DNA of 17,215 nucleotides from Actinomycetes bacterium (GTDB lineage Bacteria; Actinomycetota; Acidimicrobiia; Acidimicrobiales; Microtrichaceae): positions 1-17,215 of the forward strand of contig JAEWED010000040.1 in NCBI GenBank assembly GCA_023389745.1, given 5' to 3'. The position numbers were made by a program, and so were the translations under genes. Under the pieces are notes generated by a model. It was given only the letters and a program-made list of their open reading frames with translations, was not told the origin of the DNA and did no database searches. Of the stretch, positions 7,088-12,443 are shown in pieces (position 1 is the first letter of the stretch; each line of letters begins with the position of its first letter).

Positions 7088-8044
7088 ATGGACGACGACG
7101 AGTGCCGACGACTGCTCGAGGCCCCGATCACCCGCCCCCGCGACATCGATCGGTTCAGCTCGAACACGCGCTTCGGACAGCCGGGCATCTACCCCGACGG
7201 CACACCGATGACGCCGGCGCCGGGGCCGGGCCGCACCCCCGAGGCGACCCGTCGGCTGCTCGCAGGGCTCACGCCGGACGGCGGTCGGGCCGTCGACTGC
7301 TTCGACGACGAGCCGCTGGTGCGACGAGTCCCCGACGACAACCTCCGCGCCGCGCTCTGCCTGCTGGCGGACGGACCCGCGGCACCCATCCTCGATGCGT
7401 TCGCCGAGGGTGACACGCCGACGACGACGCTCACCGTCGGACCGACCGCCGGCGAGGGGCGCGTCATCGGTCCCCTCGCCGGAGGACCGGTGGGCCAGCA
7501 GGCGCTGAACGAGCGCTACCGCTTCGAGCACCCGGCGGCCATCGCCCCGTCGCTCGCCCATGCGCTCTGCCACCACGTCGACGGCGCCGGCGACGCCGAG
7601 GAGGCCACCCTGCACGGTGTCCTCGCCGCGACCCACACCTGGCTGCTGGCGGCGACACCCGCGCTCGGTGACCTCGACACCGAGCTGTCGCGTCGCCAGG
7701 CGTCGCTGACGATCACGCTGCTGAACGCGCGGGCGCCCGGGTCGTGGCGGGCCTCGATCTGCTGCCCCGACGGAACGGGAACCATCCCGGGCGGCAACCC
7801 GTCACTGCAGTGCCCGGACCTGTGGAGCATCCCGTTCGTCGGGCACGTCGCGACCCCCGACGCGGCCGAGGTGCCCGAACCGGTGCGCGCCACCCTTCGC
7901 AACCTCACCGACGCAGCAGGCGCCGAGGTCCCGACGCGCTACGACGACGCGCTGGGCGACTGGTTGCGCACCGAGCTCGGCACCGGCAAGTGGTTCGGAC
8001 CGTGCACGAGGGTCGCGGCCGGTCGAGCGCTCGGCCTGCTCTGA
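7088..8044 (+). CDS. Conserved-looking protein of unknown function
   Basis: I do not recognise this 318-residue protein. Coding is supported by strong third-position GC bias, a long open frame and sensible ends on both sides. It looks soluble and cytoplasmic: no signal peptide or membrane segment. The N-terminal part has FGQPGIYPDGTPMTPAPGPG (about 38-57), followed by RTPEATRRLLAGLTPDGGRA, which looks like a conserved motif region. There are several cysteines (C6, and CC/C within SICCPDGTGTIPGG and SLQCPD near 225-243) and a final WFGPCTRVAAGRALGLL. It starts at ATG 7088 without a Shine-Dalgarno; CAGACT at 7075-7080, 7 nt upstream, is a weak -10 candidate. It is divergent from the MFS gene and convergent with encapsulin. 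It ends with no encapsulin cargo peptide, so it is not an obvious cargo. Its stop is inside a 17-bp tandem array. Confidence 0.75.
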   Translation: MDDDECRRLLEAPITRPRDIDRFSSNTRFGQPGIYPDGTPMTPAPGPGRTPEATRRLLAGLTPDGGRAVDCFDDEPLVRRVPDDNLRAALCLLADGPAAPILDAFAEGDTPTTTLTVGPTAGEGRVIGPLAGGPVGQQALNERYRFEHPAAIAPSLAHALCHHVDGAGDAEEATLHGVLAATHTWLLAATPALGDLDTELSRRQASLTITLLNARAPGSWRASICCPDGTGTIPGGNPSLQCPDLWSIPFVGHVATPDAAEVPEPVRATLRNLTDAAGAEVPTRYDDALGDWLRTELGTGKWFGPCTRVAAGRALGLL

Positions 8045-8100
8045 GAGAGGGCCTGCCCTGAGACGCGGCCTGTTCTGAGATGCGGCCTGTTCTGGGCCGC
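8033..8100. repeat. 17-bp tandem repeat x4 spanning the stop codon of the unknown gene
   Basis: Four 17-bp units lie at 8033-8049 (GGCCTGCTCTGAGAGAG), 8050-8066 (GGCCTGCCCTGAGACGC), 8067-8083 (GGCCTGTTCTGAGATGC) and 8084-8100 (GGCCTGTTCTGGGCCGC). The first unit contains the last codons and TGA of the gene ending at 8044. TGA is repeated at 8059-8061 and 8076-8078, while the fourth unit has TGG. A 17-bp period shifts the frame each time, so the three TGAs cover all three plus-strand reading frames. The array stops 7 bp before the encapsulin stop codon. Confidence 0.95.
8082..8100. terminator. Small hairpin at the convergent junction
   Basis: GCGGCC (8082-8087) pairs with GGCCGC (8095-8100) around a 7-nt loop TGTTCTG. 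It is formed by the last repeat unit. Lying between two convergent stops, it could terminate transcription from either side, although the stem is short and no U-tract follows. Confidence 0.45.
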
Positions 8101-8107
8101 CAGCCGA

Positions 8108-8917
8108 TCAGCCCGGGTACGACAGGTAGACGGCGGCCTCGGGGGCGCCGACCTTCACGGTGAAGCTCTCCTCGAGGTACAGCTCGACGGAGTCGCGGTC
8201 GTGGTCGAGGTAGCCGATCGACAGGTCCTGACCGAGCACGAGCTCGAAGTCACCGCCGCGCAGGCTGACGACGGCCGCGCCGTCGATGCCCGGCGCGAAG
8301 ATCACCGGGCCGTCGAGGATGAGACCGAGGTGCTTGATGACCGGGTAGCCGCCCATCTCGGACTGCTCGACCACACCCGCGTAGCAGCGGGGACCCATCG
8401 CGAGCGCGTACGGGCCGGTCACTCCGGCGAGCTTCAGCCGTGCGACCGCGGTCGCGACATGGGACGGGTAGGCGTCGTAGTCGTCGCTGATCGTCACCGG
8501 CTCGTGCGGCGAGTCCGAGAGCAGCCCGCCGATGCCCGCCTGGGCGTAGCCGTGGAAGATCGCCCGGTCCTCGGCCATGGCCGCACGACGGGCGGCGAAG
8601 CGGACCGGATCGAGGTCGGCGTCGAACGCCCCGCGGTCGATCGCGTCGAGCTCGGAGCGTGACAGCGTGAACGGCGTGCGGAACTCGACCAGCGGCAGCA
8701 CCTTGCGCACCCGCGACTCGACCTCGAGCCCCTCGGGACCCTCGACGCGGTCGACACGCCCCGTCGCCTCGGCGGTGTGATCCCACCCGAGCGGACCCGT
8801 GACGTCGACGATCCGACGACCGGCCAGCAGCTCCTTGAGCGCGGTGGTCGCCTCGTCGTTGATCTCGGCCCAGGCCGCTTCGGAGATCGGTGCCTTGGAA
8901 CGGAACAGGTGGTTCAT
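8108..8917 (-). CDS. enc: Family 1 encapsulin nanocompartment shell protein (CFP29/linocin-M18-like)
   Basis: This 269-residue protein is close to the usual encapsulin length of about 265. It starts MNHLFRSKAPISEAAWAEI, the classic 'N.L.R..API...AW.EI' opening that binds cargo peptides inside the shell. Further family segments are AGRRIVDVTGP (32-42), PFTLSRSELDAIDRG (about 82-96), EDRAIFHGY, and the C-terminal RGGDFELVLGQDLSIGY and LYLEES. These correspond to the HK97-fold P-domain, E-loop and A-domain of shell proteins that assemble into about 24-nm icosahedral particles. It starts at ATG 8917 with a weak ribosome site. It is 106 bp downstream of the encapsulated ferritin gene on the same strand, so it should be cotranscribed with its cargo. 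Function: holds the ferroxidase and stores iron away from the cytosol. Confidence 0.97.
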   Translation of the reverse strand: MNHLFRSKAPISEAAWAEINDEATTALKELLAGRRIVDVTGPLGWDHTAEATGRVDRVEGPEGLEVESRVRKVLPLVEFRTPFTLSRSELDAIDRGAFDADLDPVRFAARRAAMAEDRAIFHGYAQAGIGGLLSDSPHEPVTISDDYDAYPSHVATAVARLKLAGVTGPYALAMGPRCYAGVVEQSEMGGYPVIKHLGLILDGPVIFAPGIDGAAVVSLRGGDFELVLGQDLSIGYLDHDRDSVELYLEESFTVKVGAPEAAVYLSYPG

Positions 8918-9023
8918 GTGGTGCTCGCTTGCTCGGGTGCCCGTCGGGCAGATCGTGGGTGGGGTGGTCGGAACGGAAGGACCGGGCGGCGGCTCGTGGC
9001 GTGCCCGGGTGTGGCGGCTGCGG

Positions 9024-9413
9024 TCAGGTGTTGACGCTGCCCCGGAGGGAGCCGATGCCGAGGCTGCCGTCGTCGGCCGGGGTGTCGGGCTCCGGCTCCG
9101 CGCCGTCGCCGTGCTCGGACTCCTGCTCGATGCCGCGGATGGAGCCCTCGGTGAAGAGGTAGGTCCGCAGGTGGCGGTCGAGCACCGGGTCGGCGCGTCG
9201 CAGCCACTCGAGCGTCATCGCCGCGTGTTCCTTCTCCTCGTCGCGGTTGTGCGCGAGGACGTCGGCCAACTCGGCGTCGGTGGCTGCGGCGACACGCTGG
9301 TCGTACCAGTCGACCGCCTCGAGCTCCTCCATGATCGACACGATCGCCCGATGGCGATCGACGACATCCGCCGGCAGGACGTCTCGTGCTTCGTGCAGTT
9401 GCTCCGAGGACAT
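9024..9413 (-). CDS. Encapsulated ferritin-like protein (EncFtn) with cargo-loading peptide
   Basis: This 129-residue protein is a two-helix 'half-ferritin' that needs dimerisation to form its ferroxidase centre. RHRAIVSIMEELEAVDWYDQ (20-39) and HNRDEEKEHAAM (55-66) are near-identical to what I recall of Rhodospirillum rubrum EncFtn. The metal ligands E30, E60 and H63 correspond to that protein's E32, E62 and H65, and W36/Y37 are also kept. RTYLFTEGSIRGIE closes the fold. An acidic flexible linker leads to DDGSLGIGSLRGS (114-126), the canonical encapsulin targeting peptide. It starts at ATG 9413 with AAGGAG about 5 nt upstream. Role: oxidises Fe(II) to Fe(III) inside the encapsulin shell encoded immediately downstream. 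Confidence 0.97.
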   Translation of the reverse strand: MSSEQLHEARDVLPADVVDRHRAIVSIMEELEAVDWYDQRVAAATDAELADVLAHNRDEEKEHAAMTLEWLRRADPVLDRHLRTYLFTEGSIRGIEQESEHGDGAEPEPDTPADDGSLGIGSLRGSVNT

Positions 9414-9442
9414 CGGGCTCCTTCCGTCCGACTCGCGCTCTT

Positions 9443-9448
9443 ACGCTA
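9443..9448 (-). promoter_or_regulatory. Candidate -10 box for the EncFtn-encapsulin operon
   Basis: TAGCGT on the minus strand lies 29 nt before the EncFtn ATG, leaving room for the AAGGAG ribosome site. No convincing -35 is present, and I see no IdeR/DtxR-type iron box nearby. Confidence 0.3.
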
Positions 9449-9510
9449 GGCGCTCGCGGACCATGAGCGGCGCGCCGGTCGCGACCGGCCGGGGGGAGGC
9501 TGCGACGGGA

Positions 9511-9532
9511 TGCCACCCAGCGATGGGTGGCA
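9511..9532. other. Perfect hairpin upstream of EncFtn
   Basis: TGCCACCC (9511-9518) and GGGTGGCA (9525-9532) form a perfect 8-bp stem around a 6-nt loop. It lies between the tRNA terminator and the predicted EncFtn promoter. It may be a second transcription stop for tRNA readthrough or a protein-binding palindrome controlling the iron-storage operon. Confidence 0.5.
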
Positions 9533-9542
9533 CCGACGCGAC

Positions 9543-9572
9543 GAAGGCCCCGGCACGAGTGCCGAGGCCTTC
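9543..9572 (-). terminator. Hairpin terminator downstream of the tRNA gene
   Basis: GAAGGCC (9543-9549) pairs with GGCCTTC (9566-9572). After one C/A mismatch, CGGCA (9551-9555) pairs with TGCCG (9560-9564) around loop CGAG. It begins 9 nt after the tRNA 3' end on the minus strand. Its distal flank resembles that of the oxidase terminator at 3939-3955. Confidence 0.8.
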
Positions 9573-9580
9573 AGTTCCGG

Positions 9581-9654
9581 TGGAGGTGATGAGAATCGAA
9601 CTCACGACCTCTTCGATGCGACCGAAGCGCTCTAGCCAACTGAGCTACACCCCC
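9581..9654 (-). tRNA. tRNA-Ala(CGC)
   Basis: The 74-nt minus-strand sequence folds as a full cloverleaf. The acceptor is GGGGGTG with CACCTCC, the D stem GCTC/GAGC with loop AGTTGGCTA, and the anticodon stem CTTCG/CGAAG. The 7-nt anticodon loop is GTCGCAT, the variable region AGGTC, and the T arm GTGAG-TTCGATT-CTCAT; A73 follows. With U at position 33 the anticodon is CGC, which reads the Ala codon GCG. The acceptor contains a G3:U70 wobble pair, the alanine identity element, which supports the call. Position 32 is G and 38 is U, an uncommon combination for this loop. The genome does not encode a full CCA end (CCG follows A73). Confidence 0.93.
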
Positions 9655-9667
9655 GGAACGAGCCCGC

Positions 9668-9697
9668 AGTCTAGCGGGTGTGATCGCCGTGCCCGAA
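9668..9697 (-). promoter_or_regulatory. Candidate tRNA promoter
   Basis: On the minus strand TTCGGG (9692-9697), an 18-nt spacer and TAGACT (9668-9673) precede the tRNA 5' end by 13 nt. The -35 falls inside the 14-bp perfect palindrome GCCCGAATTCGGGC (9691-9704). That palindrome could alternatively be a weak hairpin ending the SepX/GlpR-like transcript. Confidence 0.4.
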
Positions 9698-9757
9698 TTC
9701 GGGCGACCGCAGATCGGTTCGACCGGACTCGACCGCCCAGTCGGTTCGCCGTCGCGA

Positions 9758-10300
9758 TCAGTTCGCGATGCGACGTGCGCTCGACGGGGTCGCACGACCG
9801 ACCGTCGCAGTGCGGAGGCCGTCGTGCAGCGGCGACGGCGGCGCGAGCAGCGGAGCCGTGCGACTGCGGGCCGGTGCGTTCTGCGTCACCTGGGCCAGCA
9901 GCACCACGTACGTGACCAGCAGGCCACCGCTGAGGACCAGCAGCAACAGGAACGGTCCACCGAAGGCCACGGTGCACACCAGCGAGAGCAGGGTGGCCGA
10001 GCCGAGGACGGTGAGGACCTCTTGACGGCGCTTTCGGACCGCCATCGGGACCGGACGCGGTGCCGATGCACCGTCGCGCAGGTCGATCGTTCCCCGGGCT
10101 GCGGCACGAGCGCCCAGGTCGATGACGTTCGAGCGACCGGCGCCCCGCTGCTCGGAGCGGTTGAGCACCGACAGCTGGTGGTTGAACGAACGGATGGTGT
10201 CCGAGTGACGACTGCCGGAGATCTTCCGGAGCACTTCCGGGAGGAGCACGATGGCCCACACCACGGCGAGTCCCAGGAAGATCAGCGTGGAGACGTTCAT
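9758..10300 (-). CDS. Three-TM actinobacterial membrane protein, SepX/GlpR-like (divisome candidate)
   Basis: This 180-residue protein has one N-terminal membrane helix (about 4-20, STLIFLGLAVVWAIVLLPEV). A basic cytoplasmic stretch follows (21-94; IRSFNHQLSVLNRS, then a segment rich in Arg). Two further helices lie at about 95-113 and 116-137, then a Pro/Ala/Arg-rich tail. Topology, the 'W..VLLPE.LR' opening and the 'F...L..L.R' motif resemble the SepX (Streptomyces) / GlpR (Corynebacterium) family. Those proteins link FtsZ or the MoeA-like Glp protein to the division septum. Nearby moaC and galU fit the actinobacterial galU-moeA/moaC-rimJ-sepX gene neighbourhood as I remember it; moeA/glp and rimJ are absent here. 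It starts at ATG 10300 with AGAGGGA about 12 nt upstream. It has its own promoter. Family assignment is from memory and topology, so moderate. Confidence 0.7.
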   Translation of the reverse strand: MNVSTLIFLGLAVVWAIVLLPEVLRKISGSRHSDTIRSFNHQLSVLNRSEQRGAGRSNVIDLGARAAARGTIDLRDGASAPRPVPMAVRKRRQEVLTVLGSATLLSLVCTVAFGGPFLLLLVLSGGLLVTYVVLLAQVTQNAPARSRTAPLLAPPSPLHDGLRTATVGRATPSSARRIAN

Positions 10301-10388
10301 CTGTCGCGGAGATCCCTCTGATGGTCGGTCAGGTACTGGTTCGTGAGGTGCCAGCGGTCCGATCCGAGGACGGTCCGCCGGTGGTCAA

Positions 10389-10417
10389 ACCTTACGATCG
10401 TCCACCGATTGTTACAA
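10389..10417 (-). promoter_or_regulatory. Promoter of the SepX/GlpR-like gene
   Basis: On the minus strand TTGTAA (10412-10417), a 17-nt spacer and TAAGGT (10389-10394) give a good sigma-70-type promoter. The predicted start near 10382 leaves a leader of about 80 nt. The region is noticeably more AT-rich than its surroundings, which supports the call. Confidence 0.6.
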
Positions 10418-10454
10418 GTCCTTGACGAACTACATCGGTGTCATTCACGCGCGG

Positions 10455-10490
10455 GGGCAATTGTGCCCAGACCGCAGCGGACGCTCCGCT
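10455..10490 (-). terminator. Two small hairpins just after moaC
   Basis: AGCGGA (10476-10481) pairs with TCCGCT (10485-10490) around a 3-nt loop at the moaC stop codon. GGGCA (10455-10459) pairs with TGCCC (10464-10468) around ATTG. Together they may end moaC transcription before the next promoter. The stems are short and there is no U-tract, so this is weak. Confidence 0.35.
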
Positions 10491-10999
10491 CAGGTGTCGT
10501 AGTCGTCGACGTCGCCGTGGTCGCCCTGGCGGCGGAAGGTGCCGGAGCGGCCACCCGTCTTCTCCCAGAGCGTCACGTCACCGATGGTCATGGACCGGTC
10601 GACGGACTTGCACATGTCGTAGATGGTCAGGCACGCCACGGTCGCCGCGGTCAACGCCTCCATCTCGACGCCGGTCCGGTCGACGGTCTCGACCTGGGAC
10701 TCGACCTCGATGAACGTGTCCTCGATGCGGAAGTTCACCAGCATCGCCCCGACCATGACGGGGTGGCACAGCGGGATCAGGTCCGCGGCGCGCTTGGCGG
10801 CCTGCAACCCGGCGACACGAGCGACCGACAGCACGTCACCCTTGTTGATCGCTCCCCTGGCCACGAGCGAGGTGGTCTCGGTGCTCATGTGGACCCGTCC
10901 ACGGGCGATCGCTCGCCGGTGGGTCGGTTCCTTGGGGGTGACGTCGACCATGCGAGCACGGCCGAGCGGATCGAGATGGGTCAGGCCCCGGTCGGACAT
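10490..10999 (-). CDS. moaC: Cyclic pyranopterin monophosphate synthase MoaC
   Basis: This 169-residue protein catalyses conversion of 3',8-cyclo-GTP to cyclic pyranopterin monophosphate, the second half of the first step of molybdenum cofactor synthesis. The family opening LTHLDPLGRARMVDV (6-20) is present, as is DLIPLCHP (73-80) with H79. GVEMEALTA (110-118) carries E114. YDMCKSVDR (127-135) carries D128 and K131, matching the catalytic D128/K131 of E. coli MoaC. Length is near the usual 160. It starts at ATG 10999. There is no Shine-Dalgarno, but TACACT 7 nt upstream suggests a leaderless message. No other molybdopterin gene is next to it; its neighbours are galU and the SepX/GlpR-like gene. 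Confidence 0.97.
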   Translation of the reverse strand: MSDRGLTHLDPLGRARMVDVTPKEPTHRRAIARGRVHMSTETTSLVARGAINKGDVLSVARVAGLQAAKRAADLIPLCHPVMVGAMLVNFRIEDTFIEVESQVETVDRTGVEMEALTAATVACLTIYDMCKSVDRSMTIGDVTLWEKTGGRSGTFRRQGDHGDVDDYDT

Positions 11000-11006
11000 G
11001 ACGGCG

Positions 11007-11012
11007 AGTGTA
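11007..11012 (-). promoter_or_regulatory. Candidate leaderless -10 box for moaC
   Basis: TACACT on the minus strand ends 7 nt before the moaC ATG, so transcription would begin at the start codon. No clear -35 element is visible. Confidence 0.5.
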
Positions 11013-11047
11013 GGTCAGTGCCGGTCACTCGGGATCGCCGTCGCGAT

Positions 11048-11071
11048 CTCACTCCCACCCTCACTCCCACC
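11048..11071. repeat. 12-bp perfect tandem repeat between galU and moaC
   Basis: CTCACTCCCACC occurs twice in tandem (11048-11059 and 11060-11071), with a third partial copy (CTCCCACC) about 10 bp on, close to the galU stop. On the minus strand this is GGTGGGAGTGAG, again carrying TGA in each unit. The G-runs on the minus strand could weakly favour a quadruplex. Confidence 0.85.
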
Positions 11072-11099
11072 GCGGGCTGCCTCCCACCCCGGACCTGTG

Positions 11100-11981
11100 T
11101 CAGCCGATGCCCTCGCGCCGCGTCAGATCGGACAGGAACTCGCGGAACTCCGGACCGAGGTCGTCGCGCCGCAGCGCCAGCTCGACCGTCGCCCGCAGGT
11201 AGTCGATCTTCTTGCCGATGTCGTAGCGACCGGACTCGAAGACGTAGCCGTAGACCGGCTCGACCGCGATGAGCCGCTGGATCGCGTCGGTCAGCTGGAT
11301 CTCGCCCCCGACACCGGGCTCGGCATCGGCGAGCTGCTCGAAGATCTCGGCGGTGAACAGGTACCGACCCATGACCGCCAGGTTCGACGGCGCGACCGCC
11401 GGGTCCGGCTTCTCGACCACCTGGGTGATGCGCCGCAGCGCGCCGGAGTCCTCCTGGACCGCCGCGCAGCCGTAGGCCGAGATCGACTCCGGCGGCACCT
11501 CCATCAGCGCGACGACCGACGCGCCGTGCTCGTCGAAGCCCTTGATCATGTCGGTCAGCACGGTCGACTCGTCGACCATGATGTCGTCGCCGAGCATGAC
11601 CACGAACGGGTCGTCGCCGACGTGCTTGCGTGCGACCGACACCGCGTGGCCCAGGCCGAGGGGCTCGCCCTGTCGCACGAAGTGGATGTCGGCCAGCTCG
11701 GCCAGCTCGACCACCTCGGCGAGGTCGCCGGTCTTGCCCTTGGCCTGCAGCTGGTACTCGAGCTCGAAGTTCCGGTCGAAGTGGTCCTCGAGGCTGCGCT
11801 TGTTGCGCCCCGTGATGATCAGGATGTCGTCGATCCCGGCGGCGACCGCCTCTTCGACCACGTACTGGATCGCGGGCTTGTCGACGACGGGCAGCATCTC
11901 CTTCGGCTGCGCCTTGGTGGCGGGAAGGAACCTGGTTCCGAGGCCCGCAGCAGGGATGACCGCTTTGGTGACGGTTGGCAT
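11100..11981 (-). CDS. galU: UTP--glucose-1-phosphate uridylyltransferase GalU
   Basis: This 293-residue enzyme makes UDP-glucose from UTP and glucose-1-phosphate for cell-wall and polysaccharide synthesis. The nucleotidyltransferase signature AGLGTRFLPATKAQPKEMLP begins near residue 11. QGEPLGLGHAV, the metal-binding LGDD, VVEKPDPA (sugar-phosphate site) and GEIQLTDAI, the usual bacterial GalU C-terminal motif, all follow. I chose ATG 11981 (MPTVTKAVIPAAG) because it begins at the family N-terminus. The open frame upstream to 12185 would add an atypical Arg-rich 68 residues and would run into the fmdB leader. TACGCT lies 6 nt before this ATG, suggesting a leaderless start. The gene is divergent from the FmdB-type gene and upstream of moaC on the same strand. 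Confidence 0.97.
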   Translation of the reverse strand: MPTVTKAVIPAAGLGTRFLPATKAQPKEMLPVVDKPAIQYVVEEAVAAGIDDILIITGRNKRSLEDHFDRNFELEYQLQAKGKTGDLAEVVELAELADIHFVRQGEPLGLGHAVSVARKHVGDDPFVVMLGDDIMVDESTVLTDMIKGFDEHGASVVALMEVPPESISAYGCAAVQEDSGALRRITQVVEKPDPAVAPSNLAVMGRYLFTAEIFEQLADAEPGVGGEIQLTDAIQRLIAVEPVYGYVFESGRYDIGKKIDYLRATVELALRRDDLGPEFREFLSDLTRREGIG

Positions 11982-11987
11982 TCCCTG

Positions 11988-11993
11988 AGCGTA
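11988..11993 (-). promoter_or_regulatory. Candidate leaderless -10 box for galU
   Basis: TACGCT on the minus strand ends 6 nt before the galU ATG at 11981. The intervening CAGGGA touches the start codon and is too close to act as a ribosome site. This supports the short start and a leaderless transcript. Confidence 0.45.
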
Positions 11994-12053
11994 CCCAGAG
12001 CGAACGCCGCGCCCACCCGGTTCCGGCGTTTCCGCCGACACCCTCCCGCGCGG

Positions 12054-12059
12054 TAGAAT
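12054..12059 (+). promoter_or_regulatory. -10 box of the FmdB-type gene
   Basis: TAGAAT is a good -10 hexamer in a GC-rich setting. Its predicted start near 12066 gives a leader of about 80 nt. No standard -35 sits 17 nt upstream. Confidence 0.5.
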
Positions 12060-12064
12060 TAGCA

Positions 12065-12124
12065 GTCGACCTCTGCGAGTGCCAGCCCGGCCCTGTGGCA
12101 CCACATCCCAGGGCCTGGGTCGAC
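12065..12124 (+). promoter_or_regulatory. Structured 5' leader upstream of the FmdB-type gene
   Basis: Two nested inverted repeats span nearly the whole leader. The outer pair is GTCGACC (12065-12071) with GGTCGAC (12118-12124). The inner pair is GGCCCTG (12089-12095) with CAGGGCC (12109-12115), extended past a one-base bulge by CCC/GGG. The loop itself contains TGG/CCA. I recognise no known riboswitch. It could be an attenuator, an mRNA-stabilising element or a protein-binding site. Confidence 0.5.
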
Positions 12125-12146
12125 CCGACGAACCGGAGCGATTCGA

Positions 12147-12443
12147 ATGCCCCTCTACGACTACCGCTGCAAGGACTGCGATCATCAGTTCGAGATCCAG
12201 CAGTCCTTCACCGACGATGCACTGACGACCTGCCCCGAGTGCGAGGGCGCGCTGAAGAAGGTGTTCTCGCCGGTCGGCATCTCGTTCAAGGGATCCGGCT
12301 TCTACAAGAACGACTCGCGCGGCTCGTCGACCTCGACGACGCCCGCAAGCTCCTCGGAATCGTCCAGCACCTCGACCAGCTCGACGTCGACGACGTCGTC
12401 GTCGTCGTCGACGGAATCCGTCTCGTCGGCCAGCGCCGACTGA
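12147..12443 (+). CDS. FmdB-family zinc-ribbon protein with Ser/Thr-rich tail
   Basis: This 98-residue protein begins MPLYDYRCKDCDHQFE and holds a compact zinc ribbon with C8-x2-C11 and C29-x2-C32. The typical family ending, KKVFSPVGISFKGSGFYKND (37-56), follows. The remaining ~40 residues are almost only Ser, Thr, Ala and Glu, encoded by TCG/ACG runs; this disordered tail is common in actinobacterial homologues. The name comes from a regulator of formamidase operons, but most members have no proven role. It starts at ATG 12147 with GGAG 8 nt upstream. It is divergent from galU, a neighbourhood also seen in other actinobacteria as far as I recall, and convergent with cvnD across a stop-spanning repeat array. 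Confidence 0.92.
   Translation: MPLYDYRCKDCDHQFEIQQSFTDDALTTCPECEGALKKVFSPVGISFKGSGFYKNDSRGSSTSTTPASSSESSSTSTSSTSTTSSSSSTESVSSASAD

Noticed and set aside
5112..7211. 699-codon plus-strand frame opposite the MFS gene
   Set aside because: His/Arg/Asp-rich translation, an antisense of a hydrophobic transporter; it also overlaps the oxidase start.
11048..11095. G-quadruplex downstream of galU
   Set aside because: G-tracts on the minus strand have one loop of about 17 nt; too weak to list as a feature.
11982..12185. N-terminal extension of GalU
   Set aside because: Arg-rich, absent from the family, and it would overlap the fmdB start; the family start is at 11981.
12325..12420. Frameshift or contamination in the Ser/Thr-rich FmdB tail
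   Set aside because: Such tails are common in actinobacterial FmdB proteins and the frame ends cleanly.
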